From a bacterium (lineage in GTDB: Bacteria > Electryoneota > JAOADG01): a DNA stretch of 64,000 nt. The notes below the pieces were generated by a model. The model had not been told where the DNA came from, did not search any database, and was given only the letters and a program-made list of their open reading frames with translations. Shown here piece after piece: positions 35,083 through 45,702 of this stretch; the first letter of the stretch is position 1, and every line of letters begins with the position of its first letter. A program made the translations under genes and the position numbers. The stretch covers positions 372,001-436,000 of the forward strand of contig JAOADG010000008.1 in NCBI GenBank assembly GCA_026417415.1, in the 5' to 3' direction.

Positions 35083-37572
35083 TCAAAGTCGTTTAATGAA
35101 AATTACGGTCTGATCATCCGATAATACAGTAGTTCCAACATGTTGACGCAAATGGTCAAATAAAACTAACAAACCATCCTCAACTTTCGTCTTAGCAAGT
35201 AATGGGAGCAAGGATCTTAATTTTTCCATACCAAAAGGTTTTCCATCCACATTGAAAGCTTAGGGTATTCCATCAGAAAAAATAATTAAAAAGTCCCCGC
35301 TTTGTAAAGTGATTTCACCTGTATGATAAGGGATGTTCACGAATGAACCCACAACCGTCCCACCAATAGAGAGTTCTTCATAAGTAGAAGAATTTCGTAA
35401 TACTATAGGGTTGTCATGACCAGCATTTACGTACTTCACTAATCCAGTTTTCAGATTGAGTACTGCATAAAATAGTGTTACAAAGATTTCAGGTGATGTA
35501 GTTTTAACCAATTCATTATTCAATTTTTCAATGACTTTAGATGGATCTAAACTACTTGATGCTAACAAACGTAAGGCTGCTTGGACATTAGACATCAATA
35601 AAGCAGCAGAAATTCCTTTTCCAGAAACATCACCCAATGTGATGACAAGATTATCATTAGCAAGTTCAATAAAATCATAAAAATCGCCTCCAACCTGATA
35701 TGCTGTTTCATTTCTTGATGCTATTTCCCAACCTTGAAACTTTGGTGGGGAGGAAGGGAATAAATTCTTTTGAATGTTTCGAGCAATTTCTAAATCATGT
35801 TCAATCCGTTCTTTGATGCGAACTTCAGAAAGCAATTTAGAGATGTCACTAGCCATTAAATTGAATGAATAAGATAATTCACCTAATTCATCTTTCGACT
35901 CAACTGGAATACGATGTTCTAAGTTTCCTTTTCTTAATTCAAAGGTTCCATGCAACAAACGTAAAGTGGTTTGGACAAGAAGGTTAGTGATTTGGACTCC
36001 GAGGTGTACTACTACGAAAACAAATAAAAACAAAAGGATACTAAGAAAGCCAAGAATGTACCAAAATGATGAGCCAACAGGGTTGGTTTCGTTGATGAAA
36101 AAAGATTTCAATTGTGAAAAAGTGACATAAAAGATTGCTAAGGTGCCGACGCTAAAATTGGATGATGAAGAAAAATTGCTATTGGCAAGCCATGTAACTC
36201 CAAACAATAAAAAGAATGGTTTTTTTGAGGTTGTATCTCGAAAAGAGGATTGGTAAACTTGAACCAATGAAGTATTAAATGTACTATCTGAATTTGAAAC
36301 CTGTACCTCCGTAGAAGGTGTCTGAGAATTGGTATTAGAAATGTTGTAAAGGTTCATAGAACATTGTAAATGATTTTCTATTTCTAAAAAATCATTCTCA
36401 GATAATATTTTTCTTATACCAACAATTTGTTTTTCTTTTTCTATAAATGCAAAGACATAGATAGCATTGGATCCCGTTACAATTCCATAAAAAGGATAAT
36501 CTATTTTTTTACGATTGTAAACTAGATATCTAAAATCAGTATTAGAATGAACAGGGATAAATTCTTTGTGCTCACTTTTCTTAGAGGTTTGTAACTGAAA
36601 TAAGCCAATTTCTACGTTAACGGTGTCCTTTACAAAAAGTTTGAGTGGTGTGGTTGATATTGTATGGATGGGATTGTGATTGAAATTAGAGAGTACTTCC
36701 TGAACGAGTAGATCACTTTTTTTCAATAGAAATGCTTCTAACAATCGTCCATTCAGTTTCCCAATCAAAAGGATTAAAAACATCCAAAACAATAAGAAAG
36801 AGAAAAGGAGAGGCACAATACTTGTAAAAAGAAAGGATAGAATTAATTTAAAACGAACAGTATAATGTTTTTGAACAAGATTAATAATGGGTGTAATCAA
36901 ACCTCGAACAAACAATAAAAGTGTGGAAAGTAAAATGAGTAAACTGGTAAACGATAGAAAATGCTGTAAAAAAGAAGTGTTGTAAGGATTTTTTTGTATT
37001 GTATCCAAAATGGAAAGTGTACAGAATAAAAAAATAAATAGAAATAAGGTAAGAGAAAGAATAAAGAGAAAAAGTCGTTGTTTATTTTCCAACCTATCAA
37101 ATCGGCATAAAATGCCAACCAATAAAAATGCACACACAACTTCAAAAACCGTATTTTCTTGGGTTATGGAAACGATAAAGATTAAACTTGTGATAAACAC
37201 CCAAGAGAACTCATTTTGTAATACTATGTATTTAGGGATAAAGAAGTAGCGAAGTGTAAATGCGTAAACAACAAGAATAAACAAAGAAATAAAAAATGAA
37301 TTGGGGAAGCTATTGATTAAAATGGTAAGAACCAGAAAGAGAAAACTCAGAAATAAAACAAATCGGCTATTGAATTGAGAAAATGTGGGTAATCCCCATA
37401 CAAGACATAAAATTCCAAACAGTAAGAGAACTTTACTAGAAAATGCATCTGGAAGAAAAATTTGAATCAAGAAGTGCAATGAAAGAATGATTATACCAAG
37501 AAACGTTAGTACTTTATTGTCTAAGGAAAAAATTGAGGGGTTTCGCAGATATTTTATTAAAAAAGACATCAT
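35083..37572 (-). pseudogene. membrane HAMP-SpoIIE/PP2C phosphatase interrupted by in-frame TAA
   Basis: The ORF track stops at 35260, but the same frame continues to a TGA at 35083-35085 and restores a normal phosphatase end. The protein reads SDGIP, stop, AFNVDGKPFGMEKL and ends DDQTVIFIKRL; the family expects an acidic residue at the stop (GAA to TAA explains it). In order it has about seven or more N-terminal helices, an extracytoplasmic part, a further helix near residue 510, a HAMP domain (LRKGNLEHRIPVESKDELGE), and a PP2C/SpoIIE domain with NETAYQVGGDFYDF and GDVSGKGISAALLMS. The last 59 residues, lost after the stop, contain the metal-binding DD motif, so the truncated form should be inactive. 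It is divergent from a giant hybrid kinase. Sequence error is the main alternative. Confidence 0.8.
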
Positions 37573-37709
37573 AAAATTTGGTAGGACCCTTAGAACACTT
37601 GAAAATGATTATTCTAACGATTAAAATAGAATAAGATAAATCATTCCACAAGAAAGTTTGAAACTAATTCAATTGAATAGTACTAAGTAGATCAAATAGG
37701 CCACTCCCA

Positions 37710-40700
37710 ATGAAATTAAAAAGCAAGATCCTTATTTATTTGGTAGCGACTCTTATTGTTACCATTGCCATCGTTTTTAGTGTACAATCCAGTTTCTTCG
37801 TTAGAAAATACTCCCGCTATGAAAAACAAATTCTTAGAAAATACATCCCCTCGACTTTACAAAAACTATTGGATCAGACCTCAGACTTAGATTTATTGTT
37901 ATTGAATTGGGCAAAAGAAAATGTTTATCAATCTTTATCAATACAGAGTGAAACTGATTTTTCCAAACAACTTATCATCCAATCATTGAAAAGTTTGGGA
38001 GTAACTTATATTGGTGTTTTCGATCAACAAGGAAAACCCATTTTCGTTCATGTTAAAGATATTCAAACCAATCAACCTTTAGAACTCCAATCATTAAAAG
38101 ATGAATTAATCATTCGTTATCCTTTTTTGATTCAACATCAAAACAAAGAAAGTGCCTATAAAGGACTTTTAGCGGTAGAAAACATACCCCTCTTGTTGGT
38201 ATCAAGACCAATCATCAACCACAATTCACAAATGATAGGCACTATGATTGTCGGTTTATTGTTAAACCACAACGTTTTATCCAAAAGTTACGGTAGTGAA
38301 TCGTTTTCAGTAAATTTTTATTCAAGATCGGATCCAAGTTTACCCAAAGATGTACGATTAGCTTTTGCTGAACTTACCCCCCAAAATCCTGTTCGTATTG
38401 AAACGGATAAAAAATCAAGTTTTTCAGTTGCTTATCATTTGATAAGTGACCTTACAGGTTTCCCAGAATTTTTAATTAAGGTTAATACCGCTTCTGAACT
38501 TGAAGGAATTCGTAACACTACGCTCATGCAATTGATTGTTGTGATTTTAGTTTCTGGAGTAATTATTGTTATAGTAGTGTTGGTTTTAATTAATCATACA
38601 GTTTTGAGAAGATTATTGAAATTTGATAAAGAAGTTACTGAAATCACGAAAAAAGGAAATACTACAATTCGTTTAACTGATTTAGAAAAAGATGAGCTAA
38701 GTAATCTTACTGCAAACATCAATGAAATGGTGACTAATTTGGTGCAATTGGCAGAAAATGCGAAGGAACAGGAAAGAAGGTTCCGTGATATCTTAACTAA
38801 CATTCGTATGTTTGGTGTAATATTAGATCAAAATTTTGAAATTAGATTTGTTAATGAATATTTCATAAGTGCTACGGGTTATCAAGAAAGAGAACTTCTG
38901 GGGAAAAACTTCTTTGATTTATTTATTCCAGATATTTCTAAAGAACAAGTAAAGAATGATTTTTTATCATTACTTGAATACAAACAGCACTTAGCACAAT
39001 ATGAGAATGATTTTGTCACAAAAGATAAGAAAGTACGTAGAGTTTCTATTAATGTAACGTTGATGCTTGACCTGCATAACAATATAAGTGGTTTAGCATT
39101 GTTAGCACAAGATATTACCGATTATATAACGGCTTTACAAAGTATTGAAAAAAGAGAAAAGTATTTAAGTTCATTAACACAAACCGCACAATTGTTATTA
39201 TTTAATCGCGGTGATATTCCATTTAATAAGTTTGCTGAAATAGTTGGAATCGCATGTGAAGCAAATGCTGTTTTAGTGCTGTTACATCAAAATAGAGAAG
39301 GTTCTCAATCTACACTTAAGACCATATCAGAATGGTACAGTCAAAAATATGTAATGGATGATTTTGCAACTTTAAGAAATTCAAAGAGTTATTATGATCT
39401 TGAGTTAAGTGGGTATTATCAAAGATTCTCATCTGGGGAAACCATTTATTGTAATTACTCAGATGCGCCACAAAAATTACAGCCATTTTTCAAGAAATTT
39501 AAACTACGTTCTATTGTTATTGTGCCTTTAATTACTGCTGATGAATTCAAAGGGCTGCTCTTTGTTGCTAATAAAATTGTTGAATTGTCTCTCGATCCTG
39601 TCGAATTAAATTTCTTACAAACAGCTGCAAATTATCTATCTCAAGTACTTTTGAGGGAACAGATTTATCGCACTCTCGAATTAGAAACTACCTATCTTGC
39701 TGGACTCTTTGAAAGTGCACCGGAAGGGCTAGTCATATTTAATCCCAATAATACTATTCGGTTAATCAATCAAAAATTTTACGAAATGTTCGGTTACACT
39801 AAAGAAGAATTAATTGGACAAGAATTGGATGATTTTATTGTTCCTACTGAGCTAAAAAAAGAGAGTAAAAAACTTTCTGAAAAGGTGATGAAAGGAGAGT
39901 ATATCAACCATGAAACAATACGAATAAGCAAAGATGGTAAAAAAATTGCAGTATCCATTTTGGGTGCACCAATACAATTTGGGAAAGAAGTTCATGGTGT
40001 TATTGGGATCTATCGGGACATTTCTGATAAGAAAAAACAAGAAGAAGAAATCAAAGAGAGCAATAAAAGAAATGAGTTGTTGTATAAATTAACCGGGCTG
40101 ATAACCAATCATCAGCGACTTGAAGAAATCTATCATTTTGCTTTTGAACATATTGATAATCATTATGGTGTAAAAAAACAGTCCATATGTTTTATTGAAT
40201 CAGATGGTCAATATCACCTTCGTGCAACCTTCAATCTAAATGAAAAAGAAAAAGAACTAACAAAAAAAATTTTAGAAACTTACATAGAGCATCAACATCT
40301 TCGTGAAAATATCTTTTTCTATTCGGACCAAATCAACAATGAATATTTAGTAAGCATTTTCCAAGAATTGAATATACATACAATAGGGTGTTTTCCAATC
40401 CTTTCAAATCGTCTCCCAATCGGATTTTACTTTGTTTATTTTAGCGAAAAACATGAATTTTCTGAAGCAGAAACAAGAATATATGAAGCGATCACAGATA
40501 CTTTATCAAATTCTGAAAGACATTTTCGTTCTTCCAGTTTATTAAAACAAAGCGAAGAAAGATTTAGAACATTATTTCATTCAGCCAAAGATGGATATGC
40601 ATTATTAACAAATGATTTAGAGATTCTGGATGTTAATCCGGCATTTTGCAAGTTAATTGAAAAGAAAAAATTTGAACTGATTGGAAAAATATTGACTAAT

Positions 40701-43295
40701 GAAGTTCCGATTGAATTTGCAAAACTCATTCAGTTCTATTTAGCTAATGAAGTAGATTTAGGAGACAGTTATACTTCTGATTTAGAATGCAAACGGAATA
40801 ATCTAAATAAAACGATTTTAGAGATTACGATTACAAAAATTAAAATTGAAAAAGATACACGATTTTTTATTTCTATCCGTGACGTAACCGAAACAAGAAG
40901 GTCTGAAAAGCTGCAGGCCTTTCTCTATGAAGTATCTAGAGCTGCTAATCTTGCGGTGAATGTACAAGAGTTTTATGAAACCATCCACTTTCAATTAAGA
41001 TTGCTTTTCCCTGCACAAAATTTTTATATCGCTCTTTACGATCCCAATACAGACAAATACACTTTTCCATATCAAGTGGATGAATACGATCCACCTATTT
41101 ATGGTGCAGTATCCATGAAAGGTACTCTCACTGATTTTGTTCGGTCTAATGGTCAACCGTTTTTAGTAAGTAAAGAAACTTATAAAGAACTGGTAGATTC
41201 AAAAAGAATACAACCATTAGGACGTCCAGCAAATAGTTGGATGGGAGTTCCATTGACTACAAAACATGGAATTATTGGTGTTGCAGTAATACAAACCTAT
41301 GATGAAACAATTTATTATAACCAACAAGATCTGGATGTATTTGCACTTGCATCTGAACAGATTGCTGTTATGATCGAAAAGAAGAGAGTAGAAGATCAAA
41401 TTATTCAGAGCGAGTTACGATATAGGCAGTTATTTGTTAACAACAAAGCCATTCAATTGTTAATCGATCCTACCTCAGGTTTAATCACAGATGCTAATGA
41501 CGCTGCTTGTCAGTATTATGGATATGAAAAAGAGGACTTACTAAATCTAACTTATTCGGACATTCATACTTTATCTATTCAAGAAATCAAATCACGCTTT
41601 TCTGATGTGCTGCAAAATAAAATAAATATCTTTGAAAGTCGGCACAAGTTAGCAAATAATGTAATTCGTGATGTAGAAGAGTTTTTAAGTCCAGTGGTTA
41701 TCAATGATAAAACTTTGATCTATGCAATTTTACACGATATAACAAGTAGAAAAGAGGCAGAAGCAGAAGTAAAACGTCTTGTTACCTTAGTAGAGTCAAC
41801 ATCAGAAGCAATTATCATTACTGATGAAAATGGTTTCATTGTGTATGTAAATCCTGCATTCACAGAATTTACAGGATATTCAAGAAGTGAAGTACAAAAT
41901 AAAACTCATTTAATATTGAAATACAATCCAGTTGAAGATAAGGTTTTTGATGAGTTTGACCATGTTATGCAAAGCGGTGAGGTATGGTCAGGAAGAACCA
42001 CAAATGTTAAAAAGGATGGTTCTATTTATTATGGTGATGCTACTGTGGTTCCGCTTAAGAATTCATTGGGTTTGATAGAGGGTTATGCTAAAATTGAGCG
42101 AGATATCACAAAAGAAATTGAGTTGCAAGAAAAATTAGAACGTAGTCAAAGATTGGCATCGGTTGGACAGTTGACTGCTGGTGTCGCACATAACTTCAAT
42201 AATCTGTTAACTGCTATTTTAGGAAATATTGGTCTTGCAAAAATGATATCCAATCCAGAAGCGATAGCTTATCTCAATATAGCAGAGCAAGCAGGAAATC
42301 GTGCAACAGACATTGTTAGACAATTGTTAGTTTTCAGTAGAAAGAAACAACCCGAGAAAAAAGTGATCAATATCAAATTATTGTTAAATGAAGTAACAAA
42401 ATTAGTAAGAGAAACAATTGATAAACGTATTGAGTTTACTCTTCATGAACCTAAAGAAGATTTAACTATTATTGCTGATGCGAGTCAATTACATGAAGTA
42501 ATTATTAACATATGCATGAATGCATCTGATGCTTTAAAAGCAGTAAAAGAATCGAGCGGTAAACCCAAACGAATAGATATCATAGCTGAAAAAACTCTTG
42601 TAACCAAAGACCAGGCAGAAAAAGATCCAGAAGCTTACCCCGGTGAGTTTGTAAAAATTTCTATTTCTGATACTGGAATTGGAATGACACCTGAAGTGAT
42701 TAAACATATTTTTGAACCATTTTTTACTACAAAGGAACAAGGAAAAGGGACCGGTTTAGGATTGGCAACAGTGTTTGGAATTGTCAAACAACACGAAGGG
42801 TGGATTACTGTTGAAAGCCAACTTTATGTAGGTACTACTTTCCATTTGTATTTTCCATTTCATCATGGTACAGTTGAAATTTCAGAAACGAAAAGCACAT
42901 TGGACAGTGATTTACCAAGAGGTAATGAAACCATTTTATTGATTGATGACGAAGAGGTGATTAGATTTTTAGGAACGTCAATCTTATCTAAATTAGGGTA
43001 CAAGGTTTTAACAGCTTCTAATGGACGAGAAGGGTGGGAATTGTATCAAAAACATTCTGATGAAATCAAACTCATCCTTCTTGATTTACTAATGCCTGTA
43101 ATGTCTGGTGCTGAAATGCTCCGATTGATCAGTTTATCTCAGTATAGACCAAAAATCATTATTTGTACCGGAATGAGTGAAGAACCTATCCCTACTATCC
43201 CAGGAATTGATACCTACAGTGTTATCTCGAAACCATATCGTGTTATTGAATTAGCCAATGTCGTTCGCTCTGCGTTAGATACTAAGAAAGAATAA
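37710..43295 (+). CDS. 1861-residue multi-PAS/GAF hybrid histidine kinase
   Basis: Large sensor kinase. Two N-terminal helices (about 7-29 and 270-296) frame a periplasmic Cache-like domain of about 240 residues. A HAMP domain follows, then a row of PAS and GAF modules: PAS (DILTNIRMFGVILDQNFEI), GAF, PAS (LFESAPEGLVIFNPNNTI), GAF, PAS (LFHSAKDGYALLTNDLEIL), GAF, and two more PAS. The kinase core has the phospho-acceptor His near residue 1494 (AGVAHNFNNLLTAILGN), an N box and G boxes (SDTGIGM, GKGTGLGLATVFGIV). A receiver domain closes the protein with the acceptor Asp near 1792 (ILLDLLMPVMSG). No DNA-binding output is present. Its stop lies two bases from the convergent queG stop. Signals sensed are unknown. 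Confidence 0.9.
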   Translation: MKLKSKILIYLVATLIVTIAIVFSVQSSFFVRKYSRYEKQILRKYIPSTLQKLLDQTSDLDLLLLNWAKENVYQSLSIQSETDFSKQLIIQSLKSLGVTYIGVFDQQGKPIFVHVKDIQTNQPLELQSLKDELIIRYPFLIQHQNKESAYKGLLAVENIPLLLVSRPIINHNSQMIGTMIVGLLLNHNVLSKSYGSESFSVNFYSRSDPSLPKDVRLAFAELTPQNPVRIETDKKSSFSVAYHLISDLTGFPEFLIKVNTASELEGIRNTTLMQLIVVILVSGVIIVIVVLVLINHTVLRRLLKFDKEVTEITKKGNTTIRLTDLEKDELSNLTANINEMVTNLVQLAENAKEQERRFRDILTNIRMFGVILDQNFEIRFVNEYFISATGYQERELLGKNFFDLFIPDISKEQVKNDFLSLLEYKQHLAQYENDFVTKDKKVRRVSINVTLMLDLHNNISGLALLAQDITDYITALQSIEKREKYLSSLTQTAQLLLFNRGDIPFNKFAEIVGIACEANAVLVLLHQNREGSQSTLKTISEWYSQKYVMDDFATLRNSKSYYDLELSGYYQRFSSGETIYCNYSDAPQKLQPFFKKFKLRSIVIVPLITADEFKGLLFVANKIVELSLDPVELNFLQTAANYLSQVLLREQIYRTLELETTYLAGLFESAPEGLVIFNPNNTIRLINQKFYEMFGYTKEELIGQELDDFIVPTELKKESKKLSEKVMKGEYINHETIRISKDGKKIAVSILGAPIQFGKEVHGVIGIYRDISDKKKQEEEIKESNKRNELLYKLTGLITNHQRLEEIYHFAFEHIDNHYGVKKQSICFIESDGQYHLRATFNLNEKEKELTKKILETYIEHQHLRENIFFYSDQINNEYLVSIFQELNIHTIGCFPILSNRLPIGFYFVYFSEKHEFSEAETRIYEAITDTLSNSERHFRSSSLLKQSEERFRTLFHSAKDGYALLTNDLEILDVNPAFCKLIEKKKFELIGKILTNEVPIEFAKLIQFYLANEVDLGDSYTSDLECKRNNLNKTILEITITKIKIEKDTRFFISIRDVTETRRSEKLQAFLYEVSRAANLAVNVQEFYETIHFQLRLLFPAQNFYIALYDPNTDKYTFPYQVDEYDPPIYGAVSMKGTLTDFVRSNGQPFLVSKETYKELVDSKRIQPLGRPANSWMGVPLTTKHGIIGVAVIQTYDETIYYNQQDLDVFALASEQIAVMIEKKRVEDQIIQSELRYRQLFVNNKAIQLLIDPTSGLITDANDAACQYYGYEKEDLLNLTYSDIHTLSIQEIKSRFSDVLQNKINIFESRHKLANNVIRDVEEFLSPVVINDKTLIYAILHDITSRKEAEAEVKRLVTLVESTSEAIIITDENGFIVYVNPAFTEFTGYSRSEVQNKTHLILKYNPVEDKVFDEFDHVMQSGEVWSGRTTNVKKDGSIYYGDATVVPLKNSLGLIEGYAKIERDITKEIELQEKLERSQRLASVGQLTAGVAHNFNNLLTAILGNIGLAKMISNPEAIAYLNIAEQAGNRATDIVRQLLVFSRKKQPEKKVINIKLLLNEVTKLVRETIDKRIEFTLHEPKEDLTIIADASQLHEVIINICMNASDALKAVKESSGKPKRIDIIAEKTLVTKDQAEKDPEAYPGEFVKISISDTGIGMTPEVIKHIFEPFFTTKEQGKGTGLGLATVFGIVKQHEGWITVESQLYVGTTFHLYFPFHHGTVEISETKSTLDSDLPRGNETILLIDDEEVIRFLGTSILSKLGYKVLTASNGREGWELYQKHSDEIKLILLDLLMPVMSGAEMLRLISLSQYRPKIIICTGMSEEPIPTIPGIDTYSVISKPYRVIELANVVRSALDTKKE

Positions 43296-43297
43296 CA

Positions 43298-44329
43298 TTA
43301 ATTTTGAAGCCAACGAATCCCCAAACGAGCGTGTTCACGTACCAACTCTGAACTATCTTTGGATAGAAGTTGTAATCCTTCTTTAGCAAGTTCATTTCCC
43401 CAATTGGTCAATGCAATCGCCACATTTCTAAGAAATCCATTTCGTCCAATCCGTAGAATAGGAGTTTTATCATACATTTCTTTGAAATCTTGTTCCGATA
43501 ATGTGACCAAGTCAAGCAAATAGGGTACAAATTTTGAAGACAGAACTTTTTTTTCAATTTGAATTGTATGAAATCGATTCCACGGGCAACAAATTTGACA
43601 TTCATCGCAACCAAATATCCAATTTTTCATTTTACTCCAATATTCAAAAGGAATGTTCCCTTTATATTCAATGGTTAGATAACTGATACATTTTCTTGCA
43701 TCGAGTATGTATGGAGCGATGATTGCTTGAGTCGGACAAACATCAATGCATTGAGTACATCTGCCACATGAAACATTGGGAATAGTTTGTCTATGATTAT
43801 TTGGCTTAATAGTCACACTACTAAGAATGACTCCAATAAAAAAATAAGAACCCTTTTGGGGAATAATTGAACAACTATTTTTACCAAAAAAAGAAATACC
43901 ACTTGAAGTAAGAACATCTCGTTCAAGAACTGGACCTGTATCTATATATACCTTGGAATGAGAGAAATACTTGCAATCAATTTGATTAGCAATTTCTTGT
44001 AGGCGAGGAGTCAACTGTAAATGATAATCTTCAGATTGTGCATAATAAGCGATTCTGCCATAAGCGGGATTACACAAATTTTCGTTAATAATTGGATATT
44101 GTTTGTAAACTGTAATCCAACTTTTTGCATGATTGAGTAGGATACATGGATTTTTACGTTTTTCCAATCCACGAGGAAGGTAGGTCATTGTTCCGTAATA
44201 GGAATGATTGATCCAATTTTCAAAATACTGAAAAGTTCGTGGTGGAATTTCTAGGTTACAATAACCTACGCCATCAAATCCATAATCCGAAACAATACTT
44301 TGTAACCATTCAACGTCTATACAAGCCAT
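43298..44329 (-). CDS. queG: epoxyqueuosine reductase
   Basis: Cobalamin- and Fe-S-dependent enzyme that performs the last step of queuosine formation in tRNA anticodons. The 343-residue protein has the QueG N-terminal domain (NHSYYGTMTYLPRGLEKRKNP) and an acidic active-site region (DTGPVLERDV...GISFFGKNSC). Two 4Fe-4S sites are visible: CGRCTQCIDVCPTQAI and CDECQICCPWN. The C-terminal tail with LVREHARLGIRWL fits HEAT-like repeats of longer QueG forms. The ATG overlaps the glgC TAA by one base (TAATG), so the two genes are probably translated in turn, although their functions are unrelated. Confidence 0.92.
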   Translation of the reverse strand: MACIDVEWLQSIVSDYGFDGVGYCNLEIPPRTFQYFENWINHSYYGTMTYLPRGLEKRKNPCILLNHAKSWITVYKQYPIINENLCNPAYGRIAYYAQSEDYHLQLTPRLQEIANQIDCKYFSHSKVYIDTGPVLERDVLTSSGISFFGKNSCSIIPQKGSYFFIGVILSSVTIKPNNHRQTIPNVSCGRCTQCIDVCPTQAIIAPYILDARKCISYLTIEYKGNIPFEYWSKMKNWIFGCDECQICCPWNRFHTIQIEKKVLSSKFVPYLLDLVTLSEQDFKEMYDKTPILRIGRNGFLRNVAIALTNWGNELAKEGLQLLSKDSSELVREHARLGIRWLQN

Positions 44330-45609
44330 TACAAAATGCTATTATCAGGAATAATTGCATCTTTTTCAATCACCATAATTCCTTCACGTACCGTCCAACC
44401 ATTTCCACTCACATGTTCTTTAATAGAGCGGCGTCTAATGATGACATTATTTCCAACCCGAGCATTTTTGTCAATGATTGCTTCTTCAATGATACAATTC
44501 CGACCTATACCTACATCAGGTCTTCCAATTTTACGATTCAATTCGCGCTCTTCTTCGGTTTCGTAATAATCTGCTCCCATCATAAAAACTCGTTGTAATT
44601 TACTACCGGGTCCAATCCTTGAACGGATACCAATTAGGCAATCACGTAAAGAAACACCATCTAAATGACATCCTTCGGATACAACCGAACGTTGTATGGT
44701 GACTTGATTGAGTTTTGAAAAAGGCAAATGACGTATTCGTGTAAACAACCTGTTTTTGGAATGAAATAAATCAAATTTTGGATTGGGCTGTGCTAAATCT
44801 AAATTGGCTTCAAAAAAACTGCGAATTGTTCCAATATCTTCCCAATAATCTAGAAATAGATAGGCATTCACATAATATTTTTGAATTGCATTGGGGATAA
44901 CTTCCTTCCCAAAATCCATCATTGATTCATCTTCTAGTGCTTTTTCTAAAACGTCAACGTTAAATAAATAAATACCCATTGAAGCTAAATAAGGTTTTAC
45001 TTTCCATTCATATTCAGTTTCACTCTCTACGGGCTTTGTTCGTTTGAATTTTTCTACTAATGAAGGATGTTTTGGTTTTTCATAAAAATCCACAATTCTA
45101 TTTTTTTCATCCACCTGGAGAACCCCAAACCCAGAAATTTTCTCTTCTTCTACTGGGATAACTGCAATTGTAATTTCAGCAGAACTTTTACGATGGGATT
45201 CAATCATTTTACGATAGTCCATTCGGTAAATATGATCACCACTTAAAATGAGAATTTCTTTACAAGGATGTGGACGTAAATGTTTCAATGATTTTCGTAC
45301 AGCATCTGCAGTGCCTTGAAACCATGATTGGCTTTCGGGCGTTTGCTCTGCGGCAATGATGTCAACAAAACCTTCACGAAATGAATCAAGTGTAAAACCG
45401 TGATGTATATGTCGGTTTAGCGATGCAGAATTGAATTGAGTAAGGATAAAAATCCGATATAAATTACTATTGAGACAGTTTGAGATAGGAATATCAATTA
45501 AACGATATTTCCCCCCAATTGGGACCGCTGGCTTAGAACGATATTTGGTTAAAGGATGAAGTCGTGTACCTGCACCACCTCCAAGTATCACTGTTAAAAC
45601 ATTGTGCAT
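44329..45609 (-). CDS. glgC: glucose-1-phosphate adenylyltransferase
   Basis: Makes ADP-glucose, the glucosyl donor for glycogen. Start at ATG 45609 with GAGG upstream, because the longer track ORF runs through a terminator; 426 residues. Signature motifs are present: LGGGAGTRLHPLTKYRSKPAVP (nucleotide-binding loop), GTADAVRKSL, ILSGDHIYRMDYRKMI with the catalytic Asp, and a left-handed beta-helix C-terminus (GRNCIIEEAIIDKNARVGNN). The N-terminal region suggests the usual allosteric enzyme. It lies behind the terminator of a surface-protein gene and is coupled to queG. Confidence 0.93.
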   Translation of the reverse strand: MHNVLTVILGGGAGTRLHPLTKYRSKPAVPIGGKYRLIDIPISNCLNSNLYRIFILTQFNSASLNRHIHHGFTLDSFREGFVDIIAAEQTPESQSWFQGTADAVRKSLKHLRPHPCKEILILSGDHIYRMDYRKMIESHRKSSAEITIAVIPVEEEKISGFGVLQVDEKNRIVDFYEKPKHPSLVEKFKRTKPVESETEYEWKVKPYLASMGIYLFNVDVLEKALEDESMMDFGKEVIPNAIQKYYVNAYLFLDYWEDIGTIRSFFEANLDLAQPNPKFDLFHSKNRLFTRIRHLPFSKLNQVTIQRSVVSEGCHLDGVSLRDCLIGIRSRIGPGSKLQRVFMMGADYYETEEERELNRKIGRPDVGIGRNCIIEEAIIDKNARVGNNVIIRRRSIKEHVSGNGWTVREGIMVIEKDAIIPDNSIL

Positions 45610-45658
45610 AGCAACCTCAAATGGATAAAAGAAAATATACTTAACAATAAGAAATAAG

Positions 45659-45690
45659 AAAGGGGAGCCCATAGTGGACTCCCCTTTTTT
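45659..45690 (-). terminator. intrinsic terminator of the sorted surface-protein gene
   Basis: GGGGAGTCC and GGGCTCCCC (- strand, one G-T pair) form a 9-bp stem, lengthened by AAA/TTT, with a five-base loop. CTTATTTC follows on the - strand and TTTTTT on the + strand. It lies 13 bases after the stop of the gene at 45703-48189 and upstream of glgC. Confidence 0.65.
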
Positions 45691-45702
45691 GAAAACGAAG
45701 GA

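Noticed and set aside
37667-37678. ATTCAATTGAAT palindrome in the phosphatase/kinase gap
   Set aside because: Twelve bases of AT-rich palindrome are expected by chance in such sequence; no second copy was noticed.
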